The notes below the pieces were generated by a model. That model did not search any database. It was not told the DNA's origin and saw only the letters and a list, made by a program, of their open reading frames with translations. A program made the position numbers and the translations under genes. DNA of 25,187 bases, from NCBI GenBank assembly GCA_002352375.1, contig DEIH01000153.1, positions 1,994-27,180 of the forward strand. Direction: 5' to 3'. Positions 12,915 through 20,364 of this stretch are shown piece by piece; within the stretch, counting starts at the first letter, position 1, and every line of letters starts with the position of its first letter. The stretch is from Spirochaeta sp. UBA2779. GTDB lineage: Bacteria > Spirochaetota > Spirochaetia > DSM-2461.

Positions 12915-14285
12915 TCAATTTTTCAAATAGTCGGCAAAAATCTTATCGTCATTCAGGAAGTGCTGAGTGAACCAACGGTCTATCTGATTCCAGGTATCAT
13001 CGGTAAAATGAAAACGATCCTTACTGTAAAAACCGGCAAGCTGTCTTGAAAGCTCCTCATGCTGAAGCTGATGCTCTTCCAAACCCGGATATCCGTTCTC
13101 TCTCATCAGAACTTCTTCTCTGTGGAAGTGACTATCTGAATAAGTTGTTAATAATTCATAACACCTTGCAATTGATTCATTATCCGAATTATCGAGTACG
13201 GCGGTCTGAAGATCAGCTGCTATACGGTAGAGTCTCTTGTGTTCTTTATCTATTTTTGTGAAATCGATGTTAATATCTTCAGTCCATTCCAGGCGGGCAA
13301 TTTCCTGCTTCTCACGGTTTCTTTTCTCTTCATTAATAAGCAGCAGCAGAGAATCATTTTCTTCCACAAGATCTTCCGGGGTGGGGTTGTGGGACATATC
13401 TCCATCACTTTTACGAATGGCAACCGGCCGGAGAGCCTCATACTCTCCCATGAAGTCCTTCACTGTTCGTGCTTCTTCTGTATTCCTGATTATTCTCAGT
13501 TCATACCCCAGCATGCTGGAGGAACTTCCCCTGTCTGATAATGTCTCTTTTGTATACTCCTGGACAATACTCCGGGCAATCTGTTCTCCTCCCAGACGCA
13601 TGGGGTAGACTATCGAATCGGCTCCTGCCCGAACAAGTCTGTACTCCAGTGAAGGGTTCGTTCCCCGGGAAATGATATTCTGCTCGTTGTTCAGTTCCCG
13701 GGCTGCCAGGGCAATGTTTACATTTGTTACATCATCTCCAACACAAAGAACCGTTCCTCTGGCTTTCTGTATACCGGCATCAAGGAGAATAGAGTCACTG
13801 CTTGCATCGCCTTTAAGTACGCTGTATCCGAGACTTGTCGCCTCATCAATATGCTCCTGAAGAGAGTCAATAATTACAAAATCTATCCCGGCTTCGTTCA
13901 ATTTACGGGCGATGGAACTGCCCGTTCTCCCAAATCCGCAAAGGAGATAGTGATTTCTCATACGCTTGATTCGATCTGTCATTTTATGTCTCCCGTAAAG
14001 ATTCTTTACTCCAGATTCAACAATAAATTGACCCAGCCTGGCGAAAAGAGTGGTAACCATACCAAGTCCGAGGAATATGATGAAAATGGTGAAAAGCTGT
14101 CCCCTGGGAGTCAGAGTCTTAACTTCCCTGAATCCGACTGTAGTGATGGTAATTATGGTCATGTACAAAGCTTCCAGATAACTCCAGTTGCTCTCAATTG
14201 CATGATAGCCGACTGTCCCCACCAGAAGGACAATCAGGAAGCCGATGGATAACTTAATAAATGGCTGGTATCTTTTTTCCTGCAC
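12915..14285 (-). CDS. K+ channel-RCK-hemerythrin fusion protein
   Basis: 456 residues in three parts. Residues 10-90: a two-helix potassium channel pore with selectivity filter TTVGF (about 48-52). Residues about 111-320: RCK domains; the Rossmann motif is LLCGFGRTGSSIA (114-126) with acidic D140 ending strand 2, then an RCK-C-type segment. Residues about 333-456: a complete bacteriohemerythrin with all seven di-iron ligands in register: H349 (DKEHKRL), H386 and E390 (HFHREE), H405 and H409 (HxxxH), H442 and D447 (HFLNDDK). Hemerythrin binds O2 at its di-iron centre, so an oxygen-, NO- or redox-gated K+ channel is inferred. Start GTG 14285 has no clear RBS. A 6+6 bp dyad lies just upstream. 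Confidence 0.9.
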   Translation of the reverse strand: MQEKRYQPFIKLSIGFLIVLLVGTVGYHAIESNWSYLEALYMTIITITTVGFREVKTLTPRGQLFTIFIIFLGLGMVTTLFARLGQFIVESGVKNLYGRHKMTDRIKRMRNHYLLCGFGRTGSSIARKLNEAGIDFVIIDSLQEHIDEATSLGYSVLKGDASSDSILLDAGIQKARGTVLCVGDDVTNVNIALAARELNNEQNIISRGTNPSLEYRLVRAGADSIVYPMRLGGEQIARSIVQEYTKETLSDRGSSSSMLGYELRIIRNTEEARTVKDFMGEYEALRPVAIRKSDGDMSHNPTPEDLVEENDSLLLLINEEKRNREKQEIARLEWTEDINIDFTKIDKEHKRLYRIAADLQTAVLDNSDNESIARCYELLTTYSDSHFHREEVLMRENGYPGLEEHQLQHEELSRQLAGFYSKDRFHFTDDTWNQIDRWFTQHFLNDDKIFADYLKN

Positions 14286-14294
14286 GATAAATAA

Positions 14295-14310
14295 ATTATC
14301 GGTAGATAAT
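14295..14310 (-). promoter_or_regulatory. Palindrome upstream of the channel gene
   Basis: ATTATC-GGTA-GATAAT, a perfect 6-bp inverted repeat with 4-base spacer, 10 bases before the GTG start of the channel-hemerythrin gene. It is a candidate operator, and may overlap a -10-like GATAAT. No regulator is assigned. Confidence 0.4.
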
Positions 14311-14341
14311 CAGTTTAAGCTATAAAAAACAGTTTTTCGAG

Positions 14342-14902
14342 TTACATCTCCGGGGCCATTGGACTGCCCATTGTCCATTCATAGTCAGAACCCCATTCAA
14401 ATCGAATCAATCCGATCTGTCCGCTGTGATAAATCCAATGCCATTGGAGCTGTCCGAGCACTCCTCTGAAGGTGCTGCCATCTTCCCAGCATGGGGCATC
14501 GGCATTTGATGTTCTTTTCAGGCCGGGAATTGTCATTTCATTTCGGACTCTGCGGCAGGTATCGATGAGTTCTTCTGCTCCAGGCGAGATACCGGGTTTA
14601 GTTTCAAACTTATCAAGAGAACCAGGTGTGAGTAAATCAGATAGCCCAGGAGATGCTTCTATACCAGTAATTCGGCTAATCCAGAGAGATTCAGCCCAGC
14701 CCATGTGTAAGAGCAGTCTACCGATTGTGATACCCGTATCCCGAGCTTCAAAGTCCAGAGCTGGTTGGGGTAAATCCACTATCTGGTCGTAAACCCGTTC
14801 CCGGTATTCGTCCAACCATGCAGCACTCATGGCAATATCACGGTTTGCAAAGTCTTTCAGCGGGGTGATTTTATAGAATCTTCCCCGTCCTTTTTTTGTC
14901 AT
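14342..14902 (-). CDS. DinB/DfsB-family protein
   Basis: 186-residue four-helix-bundle protein of the DinB superfamily (metal-dependent transferases or hydrolases, often thiol-linked; specific role unknown). Three histidines sit where the family places its metal ligands: H66 (LLLHMGWAE), H155 and H159 (WHWIYHSGQIGLIR). Start ATG 14902 has AAGGAA about 6 bases upstream. The first 20 residues are basic and precede the domain. It stands alone between the channel gene (57 bases) and the recQ remnant. Confidence 0.85.
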   Translation of the reverse strand: MTKKGRGRFYKITPLKDFANRDIAMSAAWLDEYRERVYDQIVDLPQPALDFEARDTGITIGRLLLHMGWAESLWISRITGIEASPGLSDLLTPGSLDKFETKPGISPGAEELIDTCRRVRNEMTIPGLKRTSNADAPCWEDGSTFRGVLGQLQWHWIYHSGQIGLIRFEWGSDYEWTMGSPMAPEM

Positions 14903-14934
14903 ATGTATTCCTTTTGCTTTTGTTTACTCCGATT

Positions 14935-15332
14935 CGTCCTTTCCTCCTGATTTCTGCACTTCTGCGACCGATAAGAACCTTTGATGCCTGTCCTTTCCGA
15001 AAACGGAAGTTGTTCCATTGGAGAGTCATTAATATCCGGCTCTCAGCTGAGGGTTCCTTTTATGTTTACCCTCCGCAGACATCACAACCGGAGCAGTCAC
15101 TCGCTTCTATACCCAGAGCTTTTTTAAAAAAACTCCCTACGGCAGATTTTGGTGGAAGTAACATAGGATAGCATACTACGCTGCCGGCCGGCAGTAATAG
15201 CGTTGGTTTTAACCAGGTTCTCGCCACCTTACCATCTCTTGAGGCCCATCCTGATTCCTGCAGATAGGCTTCAGTAGAAACTGGCGGTGCTAGAGGAATA
15301 ACTCTTCGGATATTACTCTTATCAAAACCCAA
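14935..15332 (-). pseudogene. Decayed 3' fragment of a recQ-like helicase gene
   Basis: An open frame (15066-15332) reads GFDKSNIRRVIPLAPPVSTEAYLQ and so on, closely matching motif V-VI of the intact RecQ encoded at 18707-20248, then jumps to ALGIEASDCSGCDVCGG, matching its zinc region. About 30 residues between these are lost or scrambled, and DNA similarity continues out of frame to about 14935, matching the RecQ C-terminal region. The arginine-finger motif reads GWASRDG instead of GRASRDG. The helicase N-terminal two thirds are absent. At DNA level, 15211-15330 aligns without gaps to 19191-19310, 103 of 120 identical. Not expected to encode a working enzyme. Confidence 0.85.
15211..15330 (-). 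repeat. Direct repeat copy 1 (recQ segment)
   Basis: Gap-free match to 19191-19310 at an offset of exactly 3980 bases, 103 of 120 identical by hand count; the core 15221-15290 differs at 4 of 70 positions. Both copies are in the same orientation and bracket the LysE/MFS/SRPBCC/MerR cassette. Confidence 0.9.
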
Positions 15333-15777
15333 AGGGGGTGGCGTGCCTTGTTATATCATTATAGTAATCGACCAGTTACCGATTTTCGATACCGTGATTC
15401 AGTCTACTTCTTTGTTACAGCCACTGCGTTGATTCAATATCATCATTAGTCGTAGAACACCATATAGGGCAAGGATCAAACCAAAGCTGAGGCTCAGGAT
15501 TTGACTGACATCGACGGTATTCTTCCTTCGCACTGAGACAATAGGATCATTGTACAGATGAGAAAACAGGGAGTGGCCGCAACGGCACTAAGACTGAATA
15601 TCGCATGTTCTCCTCTATATTAGCCTCATTCAATGGTCCTGGATGTCAGCAAACTGCCCCAGAACACAATTATCAGCGGGATTGATACGGTCAGCATGAA
15701 GGCGTTAGACAGGTCGTATGTGAATATCCTCACTGTTGATTTTGCAAGTACATGTTCCTGCAAAAGTTCCTTTGACT
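15333..15777. other. Gene-poor stretch, possible membrane-protein remnants
   Basis: No confident gene. On the minus strand, two short hydrophobic reading frames lack plausible starts: one ending near 15626 (SNAFMLTVSIPLIIVFWGS), and one about 15400-15595 containing SLSFGLILALYGVLRLMMIL. They could be debris of a small membrane protein. This stretch lies between the recQ remnant and the cassette genes, where a recombination junction is expected. Confidence 0.35.
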
Positions 15778-16383
15778 CTACAGTACCAGGTAGAGTACGG
15801 CGATAATCAGCAGTCCCCCGGCTACAGCATTGATGATACGAAACCTCGTTCCATGAATGCCTTGCCCATGAACCAGGGATGCTGAAAGCCCTACGGCTGA
15901 GTACACAATAGAACAGCAGCCGATGAACAGGGCGGAGTAGATCAGTGCCTGGTATGCGGCACGACCGTCCGGAGATATGAATTGCGGGAGTATGGCCAGG
16001 TAAACCAATAGTCCTTTGGGATTCAAGAAACTGGTCAGGAATCCCCGAAACAGAGATTTTTTCGTACTTTGTTCCGCGACCGATACAGCACCACCTCGAA
16101 CGGCCGAGATCAGCATGCGGACAGCCAGGAACAGGAGATAGGCGATACCGCACCATTTCAGGATGGTGAAGAGTATCGGTGATGCCGCCACTAAAGCCGC
16201 CACGCCCAGGGCTGACAGAACAGCATGGGCCGCATATCCCAGGAGTACGCCGGTCGTTGCCAGCAACGCTGCAGTTTTGCCATGGGTCTTTCCATGAGAA
16301 CTTATGAGCAGGATATCGGGACCGGGAGTGCAAATTAGAGGTAGAACAGTGATAAAAAATGGAAATGCTGTGATGGTCTCCAT
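15778..16383 (-). CDS. LysE/RhtB-family exporter
   Basis: 201-residue inner-membrane exporter of the LysE/RhtB superfamily (amino acids or similar small molecules). About six hydrophobic helices; the family signature TPGPDILLISSHG sits near the N-terminus (about 19-31), and FLTSFLNPKGLLVYLAILPQF is the usual mid-protein block. The start codon ATG 16383 overlaps the stop codon of the MFS gene (TAATG), so translation is coupled. It is the last gene of the minus-strand cassette, and its substrate is unknown. Confidence 0.9.
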   Translation of the reverse strand: METITAFPFFITVLPLICTPGPDILLISSHGKTHGKTAALLATTGVLLGYAAHAVLSALGVAALVAASPILFTILKWCGIAYLLFLAVRMLISAVRGGAVSVAEQSTKKSLFRGFLTSFLNPKGLLVYLAILPQFISPDGRAAYQALIYSALFIGCCSIVYSAVGLSASLVHGQGIHGTRFRIINAVAGGLLIIAVLYLVL

Positions 16384-17420
16384 TAGTTGGAATCCTTTCG
16401 GAGCACCCGGTAGGGCAGGACAACGGGAATAAAAATGAGACCACAGGCCAGAAACAAAACGGCAGGGTCGAAACGGCCGGCCAGCATACCAAAGAATCCG
16501 AAGGACAGGGCTATCCCGGTGAAGTAGAGCCGGACACCGACCAACGGATTGCTGATGAATTTTTTCCGTGACACTACGAAGGCTCCAATCAGGTATCCTG
16601 CGCCAAAGACGATTTCCCTCCAGCCGAGAAAGCGGATTCCCGTTTCAGCATGCACTTCGGCAACGACTGGCATCAGTACCATTACGGCACCGATGAAAAA
16701 ATGTCCCATGGTTATCAAAACCATCATCGTCAGCAAGGTACGGTTATGGGCAATCACCGTCCAGCCCTCGAGGAACTCATTCCAGAACGAATAAGTCCAT
16801 GACTGCCCAATCCGAACCTCTGCGATGTCTCGCTTTACATGGCGATAGGGAATGAATGCTTCCGATATTGCGGACAGAATATAAGAGACTGCATTGATGG
16901 CAATGGCACCCTGGTAACCCAGGATCGATACCGTCAGGACCCCCAGAATCGGTCCGGTGATCTTGGCGAATCCATTGATCATCTGCATCTTCGAATTAGC
17001 TTTGTGCAGATTTTCGGAATCGACGAGTTTCGGGATGATGGTGAGGACGTCAGGATTGAAGAACGAGAAAGCGACGGATACGGCTATACTGACAGAGAAT
17101 ACATGCCAGATCCTGACCCTGTCGAAGATAAACAATAAGACTAGAATACCGATCAGCACACCCTGGAACACATCAGCCCAGATCAGGATCGTCTTCTGAT
17201 TCACTCGGTCGATAACAACTCCGGAGACGGCGCCGAAGAGAATTCCAGGCAGGATAACCACCACCATGTACAATCCCATAATACCAGGTGATCCACTGAT
17301 ATTGAGAATCCACCAGGCCATGGCTATAGCGTATATCCGGTCTCCGAGCACCGAGACGAATTTCCCAACCCAAAGGAGACCGAAATCCCGGCCGTCTCTG
17401 TTTCCCATTGCGTCGATCAT
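16383..17420 (-). CDS. MFS transporter, C-terminally short
   Basis: 345 residues of the MFS_3/enterobactin-exporter-like type. The N-terminus LLWVGKFVSVLGDRIYAIAMAWW and the loop GVVIDRVNQKTILIWADV (motif A region) are typical. I count about ten hydrophobic segments; relatives have twelve and about 400-420 residues. The end (FIPVVLPYRVLRKDSN) stops inside what would be the last third, and the stop codon overlaps the LysE start. A deletion that fused the end of this gene to the exporter is possible. ATG 17420 follows the SRPBCC stop by 6 bases; ATG 17408 is an alternative. Confidence 0.88.
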   Translation of the reverse strand: MIDAMGNRDGRDFGLLWVGKFVSVLGDRIYAIAMAWWILNISGSPGIMGLYMVVVILPGILFGAVSGVVIDRVNQKTILIWADVFQGVLIGILVLLFIFDRVRIWHVFSVSIAVSVAFSFFNPDVLTIIPKLVDSENLHKANSKMQMINGFAKITGPILGVLTVSILGYQGAIAINAVSYILSAISEAFIPYRHVKRDIAEVRIGQSWTYSFWNEFLEGWTVIAHNRTLLTMMVLITMGHFFIGAVMVLMPVVAEVHAETGIRFLGWREIVFGAGYLIGAFVVSRKKFISNPLVGVRLYFTGIALSFGFFGMLAGRFDPAVLFLACGLIFIPVVLPYRVLRKDSN

Positions 17421-17426
17421 TGTTAA

Positions 17427-17918
17427 CTAGTGATGGGAGGTATCGCCGACATGCTTCTTGAGAGTGTCATCGTCTATCATATTTCCGGTCATAAGGTAGT
17501 AGGTCATCATCGCTTCCATACCCTTGACTGATCCGCTGTAGGCTTCTTGTGTCATCGACTCAACACCGGCATTACCTTTTTCTGTCAGTCCGGTTCGGCT
17601 ATGTGTCCAGAGCATTTTCGTATGATCACTACCCGTTTCAATGTTTATGGTCAGGCGGGTCACCATATCCGGATTGAAGTATACGAACCCGATTTTTTTG
17701 TTCACCTCATATGTGTCGATGATCCAGGTTTGTCCACCGGCCCGGAATACAGCACCTTCCTCCGCCAGTCCGGAAACGCTCCACAAAATATCCGCATTCC
17801 AGCCGGGGATCCAATCGTGTTCCCGCTCAGGACACAACAACGGAAAAACTTCGTCCACCGATGTGCCGATGATCATTTCTTCCGAGAACGACGCTTTCTT
17901 TGCTTCAAATCCTGACAT
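17427..17918 (-). CDS. SRPBCC (START/AHSA1-like) domain protein
   Basis: 163 residues with the helix-grip ligand-binding fold of the polyketide cyclase/AHSA1-like group. Seen: EMIIGTSVDEVFPLLCPEREHDWIPGW (typical N-terminal strand plus helix with a W), a run of beta strands, and a long C-terminal helix (MTQEAYSGSVKGMEAMMTYYL). The frame is open to 18011, but ATG 17918 is chosen for its excellent RBS (GGGAGAAG, 4-5 bases away). It is the first gene of a SRPBCC-MFS-LysE operon divergent from the MerR gene, so it may bind the hydrophobic compound that the transporters export (inference). Confidence 0.83.
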   Translation of the reverse strand: MSGFEAKKASFSEEMIIGTSVDEVFPLLCPEREHDWIPGWNADILWSVSGLAEEGAVFRAGGQTWIIDTYEVNKKIGFVYFNPDMVTRLTINIETGSDHTKMLWTHSRTGLTEKGNAGVESMTQEAYSGSVKGMEAMMTYYLMTGNMIDDDTLKKHVGDTSHH

Positions 17919-17980
17919 ATCTTCTCCCTGATCGTCATGGTCGACGATCGATTTATGATCCTGGTCGGCATTGCCATGTT

Positions 17981-18094
17981 CTACATTCTCGAGGATATAT
18001 GACGGGAGCACCCAATGAATAAAAGACCGGCCACCAGAGTAGCCACCGTTAGAAATGTGTACCTCAGTATATTGATACCTCCGAGTCTTTGCAT
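17981..18094 (-). CDS. Possible 37-aa lipoprotein-like small ORF
   Basis: Reads MQRLGGINILRYTF..., with a hydrophobic core and a lipobox-like LLFIGCS, then only seven more residues and a TAG. There is no clear RBS. The signal-peptide pattern is good, yet the product after the cysteine is too short to act alone. The next frame downstream (17919-17980) reads an acid- and histidine-rich linker into the SRPBCC gene, so this may be a frameshifted former N-terminus of that protein, or coincidence. Confidence 0.3.
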   Translation of the reverse strand: MQRLGGINILRYTFLTVATLVAGLLFIGCSRHISSRM

Positions 18095-18150
18095 AAACCA
18101 GAAGGTAAACTGTGAAGTTATAGACAGGTCAATCGTTCGGAAGGATAATT

Positions 18151-18714
18151 ATGGAAATATTAAAAAGGAGGACTTCTACTACGACTGTTGGAGCACTGGC
18201 CATGAAGTTCGGACTGTCGAGGAGTACGCTTCTCTATTATGACAAGATCGGCCTGTTGAAACCATCGGAACGATCGGGAGCCAACTATCGTCACTATACC
18301 GATGTGGATGTCCAGACTCTGGAGAAGATTTGTCTCTATAGGAAGACCGGAGTCGGATTGCAACGAATTAAGGAACTATTAACGGCACCGGATCATTCGG
18401 TCTGGGAAGACCGGCTTATTCAGATAAATGCCGAAATAGAATCCTTACGCATACAGCAGAACATGATCCTCGAAATTCTGGATCACCCTGAGACTGAGGG
18501 CCTGGCAACACTGTTTACCGCGGATCGATTCAGCCGGCTGCTTCAATCCATCGGCTGGACTCACCGAGAGATGCAACAGTTTCATGTTAAGCTGGAACAG
18601 TCATCATCGAATGAACACAGGAGCTTTCTTCGTTTTCTTGGATTGAGCGACCATGAGACCCAAAAGCTTATCACGACTACCAAAGACGCGATCAACCAAT
18701 CCCTGGCTATCTGA
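18151..18714 (+). CDS. MerR-family transcriptional regulator
   Basis: 187 residues. The N-terminal winged helix is typical of MerR: TVGALAMKFGLSRSTLLYYDKIGLLKPSER, then NYRHYTDVDVQTLEKI. A long dimerisation helix follows (about 85-115) and a C-terminal effector region without the cysteines of metal sensors; a few aromatic residues and histidines suggest a small-molecule ligand. ATG 18151 has AAGGA about 7 bases upstream. It is divergent from the SRPBCC-MFS-LysE operon and is its likely regulator. Its 3' end overlaps the convergent recQ gene by 8 bases, so the cassette abuts recQ with no spacer. Confidence 0.92.
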   Translation: MEILKRRTSTTTVGALAMKFGLSRSTLLYYDKIGLLKPSERSGANYRHYTDVDVQTLEKICLYRKTGVGLQRIKELLTAPDHSVWEDRLIQINAEIESLRIQQNMILEILDHPETEGLATLFTADRFSRLLQSIGWTHREMQQFHVKLEQSSSNEHRSFLRFLGLSDHETQKLITTTKDAINQSLAI

Positions 18715-20248
18715 ACGGACGGAGTTTCCCAGCAGGTCCAAATTTCCTACACCCAAGTTTCCCTATGCGGCAGAGGACACTGATAGCCTCTTCAGCGTCC
18801 TCCAGTTCCCAACCGGCCAGGGCGCCAAAACCACGAACTGTATCCAGTCCGGGCCTACGGATTTCAGCTGTGCGTCTGCCAATGAGAATACGGGCCAGTT
18901 TTCCTTTGCGGAATCGTCCCCGGTTCCACCGGATGACTTTAAGAATAATTTTTTCCTCCGGCGCTGTCTTCCATGGTTCCCCGCCGCAAACATCGCATCC
19001 GCTGCAGTCTTGATTATCGATGCCCAGAGCGTTGAGCAGCATCACCCGTCGACATCTATCTGTGGAAGAGACGTACCTGATCATGGCGATGCGGCGTGAT
19101 CGAACAACAGTTTCGGTTTTAGCGGCTGGTTCAATCGTTAGGCTACTCCGGAGGTCCTCTAAATTATTCAAATCCTCCGGCGTCCATATCAACCAGGCCT
19201 TCGCCCCCTTACCATCTCTTGAGGCCCGTCCTGATTCCTGCAGGTAGGCTTCAGTAGAAGCTGGCGGTGCCAGATGAATAACCGTCCTGATATTTTTTTT
19301 ATCAACACCCATGCCGTAAGCACAAGTGGCACAAAGAACGCCGTTGGTGCTGTTCATAAACCATTTCTCCAGTCGGGCTTTCTCCTCTCTTGAAAGCCCT
19401 GCATGGTAGAATCGTATTTCAGGACTGGCAAGGCGGTTTCTTAACATTCGAGCTGCTCTTTCCACTGAAGAGCGGGTACTTCCGAATACTATAAGCGGAT
19501 GTGCTTCGGTTCTTACCAGACGCTCCAATGTATGGTTTCGGCTCAATACGGGTAATACACCGTAGTGAATCTCCGGGCGGTCGGGGTTGGCCAATGCTTC
19601 TGTTGGTTTTTCTCCATTAAAAAGAAGATGGGTGAGGCGCTCTCGAATTTGAGGACCGGCGGTTGCCGTGAGTGCCAGTACCGCCTTGGGATTCCAGCAT
19701 TCAACAAGTGAACCCAGTTCCCCGCATGCGGGACGGAAGCTTTCTCCCCACTGAGTAACAGTGTGGGTTTCATCAATCACAAGGAACCTGGGTTTCAATA
19801 GTTCAAGACGGCGGGATACATCGGAGGAGAGTAGAATCTCCGGGTTAGCCAGGAGAATCTTTACCTGATGACTTTCCAGAGCTGACCACAACTGGGTCTT
19901 TTCATCCCGGTTTAACCCCCCTTGCAGGGTAACAGAGTTGATACCCGCTTCATCCAGACGACGTTTCTGATCGGCCATCAGTGAAAGCAGTGGAAACACA
20001 GCTATTGTGAGTCCCTCTATTAATACTGCCGGTAACATCCAGCAGAGACTTTTCCCCGCCCCGGTGGGCAGGACGGCAATCTGCCTGAGCTTCTCATATT
20101 CCTCAGTTTCTCCGGTTCCCGTCAGGACGGCATCCAGGACCGAAGCGATAATCAGTCTTTGCCAGGGGAAGGGGTAGGGTATCCCGAAGATTTCTCGGCA
20201 GGTTGTTAAAACCGGGTCCGGGTTTTCATTTTCATCTGATACCTGCAT
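18707..20248 (-). CDS. recQ: RecQ-family ATP-dependent DNA helicase
   Basis: 513-residue 3'-5' DNA helicase. Motifs in order: Q-like FPWQRLI (about 27-33), Walker A LPTGAGKS (60-67), motif Ia PLLSLMADQ, motif II DETH (159-162, where most RecQ have DEAH), motif III LTATA, GLSREEKARLEKWF, motif V YGMGVDKKNIR, motif VI QESGRASRDG (usual form GRAGRDG). The zinc-binding cysteines are CRR...CSGCDVC. The part after zinc is about 80 residues with no clear HRDC domain, and the total is shorter than E. coli RecQ (about 610). Its central part is duplicated in the remnant at 14935-15332. Confidence 0.93.
   Translation of the reverse strand: MQVSDENENPDPVLTTCREIFGIPYPFPWQRLIIASVLDAVLTGTGETEEYEKLRQIAVLPTGAGKSLCWMLPAVLIEGLTIAVFPLLSLMADQKRRLDEAGINSVTLQGGLNRDEKTQLWSALESHQVKILLANPEILLSSDVSRRLELLKPRFLVIDETHTVTQWGESFRPACGELGSLVECWNPKAVLALTATAGPQIRERLTHLLFNGEKPTEALANPDRPEIHYGVLPVLSRNHTLERLVRTEAHPLIVFGSTRSSVERAARMLRNRLASPEIRFYHAGLSREEKARLEKWFMNSTNGVLCATCAYGMGVDKKNIRTVIHLAPPASTEAYLQESGRASRDGKGAKAWLIWTPEDLNNLEDLRSSLTIEPAAKTETVVRSRRIAMIRYVSSTDRCRRVMLLNALGIDNQDCSGCDVCGGEPWKTAPEEKIILKVIRWNRGRFRKGKLARILIGRRTAEIRRPGLDTVRGFGALAGWELEDAEEAISVLCRIGKLGCRKFGPAGKLRPFR
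19191..19310 (-). repeat. Direct repeat copy 2 (within recQ)
   Basis: Partner of 15211-15330 (103 of 120 identical, no gaps, offset 3980). It encodes RecQ motif V-VI, around the STEAYLQESGRASRDG region. Confidence 0.9.
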
Positions 20249-20364
20249 GAAACTCTTAACAGTGAAAAACTACAATCTGCTTGAGGACTTCCCGAACTGA
20301 ACTCAACTTTTTAAGTACTAAATAAAGATATCGTTGACTGGTAAGGATATATGCGATTAGGATA

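Noticed and set aside
13237..13608. Plus-strand open frames opposite the hemerythrin part
   Set aside because: Antisense shadows of a strongly conserved domain.
15626..16492. 288-residue open frame on the minus strand overlapping LysE and the MFS end
   Set aside because: Its sequence is Pro/Cys/Ser-rich without a recognisable fold, it overlaps the clearly real LysE and MFS genes on the same strand, and it fits an off-frame reading of them.
18015..18242. 75-residue plus-strand frame in the MerR-SRPBCC intergenic region
   Set aside because: It overlaps the MerR start in a different frame, and the MerR start has the better RBS and an intact domain.
18653..19099. 148-residue open frame on the plus strand opposite recQ
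   Set aside because: Antisense to the conserved zinc and C-terminal region of RecQ, with low-complexity Ser/Pro content.
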